Of a stretch of DNA of 64,000 nucleotides, positions 1-8,858 are shown one piece after another. A program made the translations under genes and the position numbers. This stretch comes from Hoplostethus atlanticus. Its lineage: Eukaryota; Chordata; Actinopteri; Trachichthyiformes; Trachichthyidae. The notes under the pieces are model-generated. The model had not been told where the DNA came from and made no database searches. It saw only the letters and a list, made by a program, of their open reading frames with translations. Location of the stretch: positions 310,001 to 374,000 of the forward strand of contig JAXDDX010000072.1 in assembly GCA_034670405.1 (NCBI GenBank). Reading direction: 5' to 3'. How positions within the stretch are numbered: position 1 is the first letter of the stretch; every line of letters begins with the position of its first letter.

Positions 1-2153
1 TATTTCGTGAAGGAAATGTATTGGGAAGATGTTTGTTCGACCCCGTGATATTTTTCCCAGGTTTCGAACTATCAAAAAGTTATTAAAGTATGATTTTGAT
101 CGGTGTGCCGTATGTGTAACACTATGGATATGGCTGGCTGTGTCATGTCTGAGCCCGACACTCTCCTTCCTACGGGGCACGATTTCGATGTCAAATCTGA
201 CTTGATCCACAAATTTACCCAACTGATATTCGGTTTCCATCAGATGCCGTTATCTTTATTCGAGCATATTAAAAGATTGGCAAAGGTGCGGTCGGAAAGC
301 AGTTTTTCACACTTCTCTGTCCCCCCAGTCAGACGAACGCTCAGACTGTGCATTAAAATGGCTGGCCATTTAAACCACTGACAAGAAGCTGCTCCTACAC
401 ACAGAAGGGACGGGGATTTTCTGGAGAAAAAAACAATTTCTGGGACTCCTAAAAATGCAAATCCTTTTCGTTTCTTCAACAATTCTTCTATCTTTATCTC
501 CTTGTATTAACGAAATTTCATTTTTCTTTATTTTCCATGACTTACACGTCTTGCATTCTCCGGCAAGCGGCTGGCAGTAGAAATGGCTGGCGCACCGTCT
601 TTGTTAGAGGCAGCATTGCACCAAGCCACAGCCGGAGATACAACTTCAGAAAACTGTCAAATGTCGCCAAACCCGTCGATACAGTCGTCTAAATTGTGCT
701 CGGTTACTAAGAACATCCTTTATTTTATCTGACGTTGTGTTTTTGTTTTTTGTATACAGTCGTATTTAGCCCTAACAGCCTTTTAGAGTAGAGGGGGTGT
801 GTATCCACTTTGTTAGTCAGCAGCCCCGTAAGCCTTCCCTTCCTTCAGAACGTCAAACAGTTACAGTTAGACACAATCGTACCGGAAGTGTAACGATTCT
901 GCATTCAAAATAAAAGCGATTAAGCAATTTGGGCAGCCATATCTACAGTGTATATGTACAAATTTGATTAAGCTTTAATGGTAAATTCAGAGAAATTGGG
1001 TAATCGCAGCAGCAAGTAATGATAGGATATAGCCAACAAGAGTAGAACGTAAAACGTAGATAAATAAACACAACAAATAATTGCAACACTACAGTGTGTT
1101 AACTAGTAACGTCTGTATGAAAGGTTTAGGATTATAGCATTGATAGGGTGTGCAAAATAACAGCAGTAGTAACAGTGGAACTTATGGAGACAAAAATGAA
1201 TGAAAATTCTGTATAACATGTAAATGTATAACATATGAAATATGTGTATTATGAAATAAGCTATAACATACATATATATATGTGTGTGTGTTATACCTAA
1301 CAACAGAGGAAAAGCGAGACTGAGAAGAAAACTAGTATTCTCACTACAATGGATTCCCTCTTAAATATATTTGGTATTTTCACTGGTACTTTTGTATTAT
1401 TAAAAAAAACGTTGCAACAAATGTTCATTATTAAGGGGTTTATTTTGAAAGTTGCAACCGGAAGTGTTCAGGTTTATTCTGTCTAACTTTACACTAGTCC
1501 TCCTCTTTCGTTTCTACAGAAGCCATTTTAGTCAATGGGAAGCTCGGCAAGCGCTGCGTATAGACCAGTGCTACCAGCACTATGACTATGTTACTGGCTC
1601 TCTAATACAATACTGCAGGGCGCACTGGTAAAACAAATAACATTTATGAAGAAGTAAGATCGAAAAAGGCAAGATAAACGAAATTAAACAGCATGTTCTC
1701 ACATGAGGACGCGTTTCTCAAAATGGAAGATGAATAATTGTGGTTGATGACAGTAGCTCCGTCTCGCCGCTGTATTTTAACGTTCAGTCTAACCGGAGGG
1801 GAACAGAAGTTTGTAAGAGAGAAACCTATGAGAATAAAAAAAAAAGACAAGTGGCTAATGAAAGATTATGGCGGGGTTCCTTTATTAGCAGGAATATTTT
1901 AATAATAGTGGGGGCGATTTTTTTACAAAAGCCAAATGCAAGAGGAATTAAATATATTTTCAATGCCAATATTCGAATAAACATTTTGCCACAAATAAAA
2001 ACAATTATTTCGAGTTTCAAGTTTTAAACTAATCTAACAATCACATCATTTATGTCAATATACGAATATAAGGACATCCTAACATGTAATATACATTAGG
2101 AGGCTGACGGCAGGTGTTATTCAACATAAATCCAACTTGACATAAATGCCGCA
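1..2153. other. AT-rich flank, no gene recognised
   Basis: No exon, RNA gene or clearly bounded repeat could be supported here. A short open frame beginning at about 582 (MAGAPSLLEAAL...) has no recognisable family and runs about 50 codons to a stop; it could be chance. A small TA/TG stretch lies at about 1267-1290. A non-coding first exon of the downstream hmgb3-like gene could lie in this stretch, but nothing in the sequence proves it. Confidence 0.5.
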
Positions 2154-2488
2154 TTAGTTCTACAAACATTTCTCAGAGGGAGAGCTCCTCTGGAGGCAGA
2201 GATAATCTCATTGGTTGACTAAAACATCAATGGGCGGAGCCAAAGAACCTCTGTCAGCTAAACTTGAATGGCATAGAAGGAACACCAGTCAAAATATAAA
2301 TGACAATGACTTGTATTAGTTCATGATCTTGGAAGGTCAGTGGGCTAGCTAACCTAGATAATGTACTATTACTTATTAGCAAGAGTGCTAGGCTAGTTCA
2401 GAAAACCTGCTGTTCTTTGGCCCCGCCCATTGAGGTTTAACTCAACCAATGAGATTATTTCTGCTTCTGAGCAACGTTTGCAGGACTA
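2154..2488. repeat. Foldback (inverted) repeat with CCAAT and GC-box motifs upstream of hmgb3
   Basis: The left arm (2154-2248) and right arm (2412-2488) are inverted copies of each other; the left arm carries an extra 18 or so bases. Both arms contain the core ATCTCATTGGTTGA and, further in, AATGGGCGG followed by GCCAAAGAAC, so a CCAAT motif and an Sp1-type GC box occur once in each orientation. The 163-bp centre is not repetitive. The right arm ends about 170 bp before the hmgb3 start codon. It could be a foldback MITE or an inverted duplication of promoter sequence; no target duplication was identified. Confidence 0.75.
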
Positions 2489-2658
2489 AAACTCCAATCC
2501 AGCCGGGTGACACCTCACCACCATAATACTGACCCCACCCCAACAGAAATCACACACATAAACCAGCACGAGTCTGAATAAGTCTTTTCTGTCCTCTTCT
2601 TTCCTCCCTCCAGGTTATCTCCACTCCAGTCACTCCCTCCTCCTGTCCGACTAACACA

Positions 2659-2922
2659 ATGGCCAAGGTTGGTTACTGCTGCTGTTTTTGGGTCTGCTTA
2701 TTGCAGGCGGGATGTGTCGGACACGTCACTCCTATTCATTTGCAATGAAGATTCTTTTTTTTGCTATTATGTTTTATGTCATAATAGGCTAATTCATAAG
2801 GGAGCAATTGGGGGGACTCAAACTTAAAGGGACAACCCAAAAAAAAAAAAAAATCAGTGTGCTTACTTTTTTACACTCTTTAACACTAACACTCAATAAA
2901 AAATTAAATTAAATTCATGCTA

Positions 2923-2955
<33 letters not shown>

Positions 2956-5900
2956 ATGATAAGTAGCATATTAATATTGTAAGTACGCTAATAATAATAG
3001 CTAAATATGACTTATTCATGCTTATTATTATAAACGTGTTTCATGGGCTGATGGGCTAGCTATAAGCTGACCCGATAGGCTCCTTCCCACTACAACTACT
3101 CTTTCCCCAGACTGCTGTCAATAAGGATGTGTTCCTAGTTAACTCTGCAGGTTGAATAAGGGTTCAAATAAAATTGTTCACCCACATAGGGGGACCCCAG
3201 GAAGCCCAAGGGCAGGATGTCGGCCTATGCCTTCTTCATCCAGACCTGCCGCGAGGAGCACAACAAGAAGACCCCAGAGATTCCTGTCAACTTCGCAGAC
3301 TTTTCCAGGAAGTGCTCTGGGAGGTGGAAGGTGAGACTGGAAGGAGGAACGGCGGCAGCAGTCGGTCCCATACTTAGAATTATTATCCCCGCATCAGATC
3401 ATTCGATACGATCCTTCTTGAATTTTAGCCATTGCTGCATTTTAAAATGAAATGGTCATTATCAAACATACCGCCAAACAAAAAAATAATTAGTACATTT
3501 TAACTCGGACAATGTCTATTAAGGGTGTTGCTGAGCTAGAGATGGAGTGTGTGTTTGTTTTCTAACCCCTCAGACCATGTCTGGTAAGGAGAAGGGGAAG
3601 TTTGAGGAGCTGGCTCGGCAGGACAAGATTCGCTTTGACCAGGAGATGCAGCAATATGCGCCTGGCAGCAAGAAGGGAAGGAAGAAGGATCCCAACGCAC
3701 CCAAGAGACCAGCGTATGGAAAACACACACGCACACGCACACAATAGCACACAGGGTTGTCCAAATGGTGCAGCCACATGGACTATTTAAGGAAGGGCCA
3801 CCAAAATCAGCTTGAAACGTGTCAGCACAAGGTGACTGAGACTTTTTATTTTTTTTTTTCTACAGAATTTCACAGTTTTCAATTACCTCGAGGTAATTGT
3901 TTGACAGTAACTGGTTTGTGGCAGAGCACGCAGTACATTTGATTTTTTTTGTCTTGAGGAATGAAATGTAATAGCTGGTGTGTGCCTGCATTGCAAACAA
4001 GCAAGAATCAAAAATAATTAGAAACCACTAATAATCCCCATGGCTTGTTTAGCAGTCTGGATTCATTTAAAACCACAAACCAAAAAGGAGAATTTTGACA
4101 GGCATTTATCTGGGGGAAATGACTGCCATGCACATTCAGTGTAGGATAAAAGTGATGGAGGTATTATTCTGGTAATACTAATGGAACCCAGATGGCTTTA
4201 GTTACTATTCATGATTAACTGCTGTGATCACCAGATCGATCAACCTTGTTTATCAATTTTTACAACCCGTTCAGAGACAATATCATTCAAGATATTTTGG
4301 CAATCAACTCCTAAAATTGTTAAAAATCTTCTCCTCCCCTTTTAGTTCTGGTTTCTTTATCTTCTGTGCGGAGCACCGGCCAAAGATCAAGGCCCAGGAT
4401 CCCGGTCTGGGTATCGGCGATGTGGCCAAGAAACTGGGTGACTTGTGGAACAACCTGACGGAAGGCGCCAAGCAGCCCTATCTGCAGAAGGCCAACAAGC
4501 TCAAGGACAAGTACCGCAAGGTAACAGTACTAACTAGAGTTTTAAACTGACAGTGTTCCACTGTCTTTGCACTACACTACACTAATGAACATTGGATTCA
4601 AAGGTATACTCTATAACTCAGTGGTAACACTTCCAGTTTCTTCTATATAGTATTCCCCGCTGGAAAATCGCTACGGCAAGGTGGTGGTAACAAGGTGGTA
4701 ACATCAGTCTTTCTTGCGCATTTTTAATTTAGCGATAACTAAAACTTAACGTTAAAATGAAAATGACGAAACAATGTGGGTTAAGTTACCTGGGCTGTTG
4801 CTCTCCTCTACTTGCAGTGAAGCTGTTTGGCCTGCAGATGTCGCCGATAACTGCTGTATTCACTCTGGAACTCAGTTGACAGTTTGGTCCCACGAATGAA
4901 TACAGTGAAATATTGATTTTGCCAAGGTGGCCGACAATTCTTACAAAGGCCTACAAAGTGCTGCTGGAAACCCTGATATAGTACCAGAAAATGGTTATTT
5001 AGGCTTGTATCATAGAAGAACCCTTTATGGTGCTGTAAAGAACTGCTTTTTGAACGGTTCTCTATAGTAACATGCTCAAATGGTTCTACATGGAACCTTT
5101 ATGGTGCTATACAGAACCTTTTAAGAACACATGAAATGCTCCAAATCAGCAGTAATAAAATAACTTCTTACCACATGCACCAACAACAACCACACTTTTT
5201 TAAAGAAATCAGAGGGTTATTTGAGTCATTAAGGTGCCATGGTTCTACAGTTAACCAAGAACCTCCATTACAAGTCTGAATCTTCATGCACACGGTTAAA
5301 GTGCATCAATGCAACCAAACATCATCAACCCAGGCTAAATTTAAAGGGGTATTTAAGTAATCTATGACTTAAATGTACCTCCTATCGGTGGCCAATAGAA
5401 GTTACCTCCTCCTACACAAGTTTCTTGCACATCCCAACCCTTCCTGTCCCCTTAAGACATGGTGGCCTGTAATTGATATCAATAGCGCAAAAAATAAAAT
5501 ACCTGAAGGACATGGTCGAGGATCTGGAGAAAGTGAGGGCTGCTCTGTGCAAGACTTTATGGATAAAGACTTTATATTGTCATTATATTGCAGCCTATGT
5601 TGGTACATTTTCTGTGACACAGGGGACGGGGAAAATGAGGGCCAACTTTTATGCTGGAGCAAGAACATTTCTAGACCTGAGTGCTCAACTCAGGATGTCA
5701 GAAAAACTGTTAGCCAGGCTCAAACATAAGCGTTCCCAAGGTTATAAGGCCATCACTACAGACCTTCGTGTTCCTGTTTCCACAGTCCACAATATTATTG
5801 AGACGTTTGCTTCTCATGGAATTGTTAAGAATCTCCCAGGACCAAGAACCAAGAAGGGCTTCATGGTTGGAAGCTGAAAGAAAAACACAAGAAGGCCCGA

Positions 5901-6708
5901 TTGATCTTTGCAAAGACCCACCTGGACAAACCTAAATCCTTGTGGGAAAATGTTCTGTGAACTGGTAAAACCAAATACGAGGTTCTATAGAGGTTCTATA
6001 ATGCTGTGAGGCTCATCCAGGAATGGTTCAAGAGAAAACATTGTACTGTTCTGGAGTGGCCAGCGATTAGTCCTGATCTCAGTCCCATTGAGAACCAATG
6101 TGCACTTGGTCAAAGGAATTTAGGTCCTTTATTTTGGAGGGTTGGTTGTTTTTTTTATGTCGATGTGTAAAAGAACAAGAATGTGTGATTGCTTTTGAGT
6201 CATTGGTTGGATTAACATCCCTATCAATCCTGCACAGATATAGTATGATCATTTTGTGCTATGAAGCAGTGAAAACAGAGAAGTATTGCCCCTTTAAACT
6301 TTTTTCTATAAATCTGACTCTACATACACAAGCTTAAAGTGCATAAATGTGACCAAACACCAAGAACCCAGGCTAATTTAACTTTACAAGGGACCCATTT
6401 AACGGCAGAAAGAATGCACTTTTTTAATTTAATAATTCATAATTCATACAAAACAATTTAGTGACCCCTATTTTCCAATATACCATTCTCTGTTTTTATT
6501 GTTTCCATAGAAACCATAATATGGTTGTTTTTCATGGTTGGCTCCTAAATATAATTGCAATGTTTGTACTGTGCTACAGGATGTTGCGGACTACAAATCA
6601 AAGGGCAAGACGCCCCCGAAACCCACAATGAAGACGTATGACGACGACGAGGATGATGACGACGAGGATGAGGAAGAGGACGATGATGAGGAGGATGACG
6701 ATGAATAG
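2659..6708 (+). CDS. hmgb3: High mobility group protein B3-like, five coding exons, 197 aa
   Basis: Coding exons are 2659-2667 (MAK), 3190-3330, 3574-3713, 4346-4520 and 6580-6708. All junctions are GT-AG and the reading frame closes exactly (594 nt including TAG). A pyrimidine-rich AG at 2613 suggests that the start-codon exon begins at 2614 after a non-coding exon. HMG box A spans about residues 9-80 ([16 protein letters not shown]) and box B about 90-160 ([15 protein letters not shown]). The three redox cysteines of the family are present at 23, 45 and 104. The C-terminus is an uninterrupted run of 22 Asp/Glu residues (176-197), which in this family modulates DNA binding. HMGB proteins bend DNA non-specifically in nuclear chromatin. 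The MAKGDP start, C104 spacing and VADYKSKGK motif favour HMGB3 over HMGB1/2; proximity to mtm1 (as in human Xq28) agrees. The last intron (2 kb) contains a broken Tc1 copy. Which teleost paralogue (a or b) this is cannot be told. Confidence 0.93.
2922..2955. repeat. (ATT)n microsatellite in hmgb3 intron 1
   Basis: About ten consecutive ATT units lie inside the first coding intron of hmgb3. The surrounding 2740-3060 is AT-rich with A-runs and nothing else recognisable. Confidence 0.85.
4960..5135. repeat. Interspersed repeat with GGTTCT-type motifs
   Basis: Several copies of AGAACC/GGTTCT with intervening TTTATGGTGCT (for example at about 5020, 5060, 5090 and 5115) form a degenerate, internally repetitive element of a type common in teleost introns. 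It lies in the last intron of hmgb3. The ends are not defined and the class is not known to me. Confidence 0.45.
5277..5360. repeat. Direct repeat copy 1 flanking the Tc1 remnant in hmgb3 intron 4
   Basis: This segment (TTAAAGTGCAT, then CCAAACAT and CCCAGGCTAA) recurs in the same orientation at about 6313-6400. The two copies sit either side of the degraded Tc1 transposase at about 5690-6115. It may be sub-terminal sequence of a larger element or a local duplication. Confidence 0.6.
5690..6115 (+). pseudogene. Tc1/mariner-like transposase remnant (family A)
   Basis: Translation of 5701-5860 gives the Tc1 helix-turn-helix region ([20 protein letters not shown], then ending GPRTKK). It is followed, with stops and shifts, by the conserved stretch at 5893-5960 encoding the KTHLDKP-type segment and by pieces of the C-terminal catalytic domain at 6000-6105 (AMLREAHPG-like, [20 protein letters not shown]). 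Large parts of the DDE core are deleted, so it is dead. It lies in the last intron of hmgb3 in the same orientation as the gene. It shares nucleotide segments with the copies at about 36690-37345 and 51060-51420. Confidence 0.8.
6313..6400. repeat. Direct repeat copy 2 flanking the Tc1 remnant
   Basis: Second copy of the segment at 5277-5360 (shared TTAAAGTGCAT, ACCAAACA and CCCAGGCTAA), same orientation, about 1 kb downstream and still inside hmgb3 intron 4. Confidence 0.6.
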
Positions 6709-7900
6709 TGTGCTCTGTCTTGTTTTGTGTTAAGTTATTACAATAGATAACAATTATTATTATCACTATTATTATTGTTATTGTTGGCAGGAATGATTTG
6801 TTAATAATAATAAGATGATGATGATGGTTGTAATGGTTGTTACTATGGTGATTGGGGTTGTTAGTACTGGGATTAAGGGGAACACTGGTGACAATTTTTG
6901 CTTTCTTCTCACTTTATTTCTGGTTTTTACTTCCTTACTCTTCCCTGCTTATGAAGTGTTGTCTATATTAAATATCCTGCGTCCCTGTGAGTGTTGAAGC
7001 AGTTAGTCTCCCCCAGCGGTGTGTGTTAATGTGTGTGTGTATGCAGTGCTGCCCAGTGTCTTCCCACAGCCTTCCCACAGCCTCATCTACCCATTGGAAC
7101 TTTATGCATTTAAAGAAGTTGTAGTATAACCTTCATGATAAACGCCATATTGTTTCATGATGAATGTTTTTAGGTGGTGTGTTACCGTGTGTGGTAGTCT
7201 TAGTCCGTTTTTATTTTCCTATATATACTTTTTAAAGGAAATCCCCTCTGCTGATTATAATTGCACATATCTAGAAGTTGTATCTATGTATGTGTGTGTT
7301 ACTTGGTGTGTTTGTTAGTTAATTGGCTGGATACTAGTAGAGTTAATCCTAACTTGGCTATCCAGCCTCATACAACTATAGCTGGCTACAGTCATTGCTA
7401 ACAATAGCTACAACGCTGTTTTGGAAAGGGTCAGTTCACTCAAAAATCTGATTTTGGAAATTTTGGGTTAAATCTTTAGCCTCCTTGTGGAAAATGACAG
7501 GATGATACCGTTATGAAGTGCCCAAGAAGGGAAGAAATGTACAAGAAAGCAAAGGTGGAAGGAAGGAAGGAAAAAAAGATAGAAGAAACAAAGCAAAGAC
7601 GGTAGGCAGGATATACTGAAGATAACCTCAGAATAAAAAGAAGACATTTTTTGAGTGAAATTCACCTTTGAAGGCCTGTCTATGTCCCGGGAAAGATACC
7701 AGTACATAGAGACGCTTTTCATTTTCCCTTTTAAGTTTGCTATATTTTTAATATTTTCACTGTAAATTGTCAATTCCTGCAGTTGAGGTACAGACATGTC
7801 TTTTTACAGTAAAACTGTAATTACCTGTATCTAAAATTTTCTTTTTTGTATGTTTAGGAAGCTATGTTTGCAATTAAAAATACAACATTTGTACAACAGC
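6709..7900 (+). other. hmgb3: Probable hmgb3 3' untranslated region
   Basis: This follows the hmgb3 stop codon with no competing coding signal. It is AT-rich with ATG/ATT-type simple sequence at about 6740-6840. Two ATTAAA variant polyadenylation signals are visible, at 6967-6972 and at 7873-7878; the second is followed after about 25 bases by a T/G-rich stretch, as expected downstream of a cleavage site. The exact 3' end is inferred. Confidence 0.45.
7873..7878 (+). terminator. Candidate ATTAAA polyadenylation signal of hmgb3
   Basis: ATTAAA followed by a CAACAG cleavage-like region and a T/G-rich element (TTTCCTTTGTTTGCC). It is about 1.2 kb after the stop codon, a plausible 3'UTR length for this gene family. 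A nearer ATTAAA at 6967-6972 is the alternative. Confidence 0.35.
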
Positions 7901-8058
7901 TATGGTTTCCTTTGTTTGCCTGAGTTGAGTCTCCGTTTTAGAGTAGTGACGCACTTCCGTTTTACTTCCTACTAGCAAATGCACTTCCCGCTAGATTACG
8001 GCGTACATACAAAAAGTCTACATACACTTTTGTTTACATCCACCAGCTGTGAAAAAAA

Positions 8059-8188
8059 ATGACAACAAAAACGTTGAAATTTCATAGAAGGGAATGCGGG
8101 GCTTCTGACCATTGCTGTGTCCCTTTGTGTGCCATATCTCCGAGATATAATTATTCAGTTCGTTTTCACTGCTTCCCTCTGTTGAAGA
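8059..8188 (+). pseudogene. THAP zinc-finger fragment of a DNA transposon, cut by a LINE
   Basis: The open frame begins MTTKTLKFHRRECGASDHCC and continues with a THAP-type C2CH signature (CCVPLC, then FHCFP). After the FHCFPLLK stretch the reading changes to LINE 3' sequence at about 8188, so the rest of the THAP domain is missing. Fish transposons of the THAP plus DDE_4 type have this N-terminus, and DDE_4 sequence in the same orientation follows at 12360. I infer that both belong to one old element split by the LINE. No host THAP gene is implied. Confidence 0.6.
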
Positions 8189-8672
8189 GGTTTATTGAGT
8201 TTGAGTTTATTTTTGACAGGGACCATGTGCAAAAAAAACATTAGTTATTCTCAGATGAGAACAAAAAGATGCTTTGCACCAGATTTAGCAATAAGCTAAT
8301 TTCCATCTGCAGTCCCTACAACAGTAAAAATACACAGTAAAAAAAACATCATCTCCATACACATACACAAACACAAACACAAACACAAACACACACACAC
8401 CAAACACATTATACATTGCATCACAGCATACACCAAACAAGCAGATGCAAAGCAAGGCCCAATCAGAGAAAACAAACAGAAATAGCAGATACCACTACGC
8501 TGTAAAAACATATAGCAAATAACAATCAAATCACTACACGGTAATCAATACTATACAGTAAAAACAAGACACTGCACATCAAACACAAAGCAGAATACAA
8601 CACAACACACATATATCCAGAGGCCTAAAAGCAGGTTGACAAAAAAAGTCGTATCAATGCTGACAAGACTGA

Positions 8673-8858
8673 TTACTTAAAAAAAAAAGTTTTTACCTCA
8701 CGGGAGAAAATATGAGGATCTGTGAAGGTTTTCATAATGTCGGGGAGCCTATTCCACTCTTTGATGGCTTTATATGAGAAGGCCGATTGGTCAAAAGCAG
8801 AGCTTCGTATTGCAACGTTGCAGTCACCTCTAGAGGTAGACCTTGAGGTTCTGATCAT
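8673..8858 (-). pseudogene. C-terminal remnant of the same LINE ORF
   Basis: The frame begins RTSRSTSRGDCNVAIRSSAF and continues with the AIKEWNRLPDIMKT stretch that ends many fish LINE proteins. It overlaps the end of the main ORF by four bases in another frame. The part between YADD and this tail is missing, so a single internal deletion fused two distant parts of the ORF out of frame. Confidence 0.75.

Noticed and set aside
103..381. 92-codon frame near the left edge
   Set aside because: No recognisable domain, no splice or promoter context, and an equally long frame overlaps on the other strand.
2659..6708. Identity as HMGB1 or HMGB2
   Set aside because: The MAKGDP start, third cysteine at 104 and the VADYKSKGK stretch fit HMGB3 better, and the neighbouring mtm1 agrees with HMGB3.
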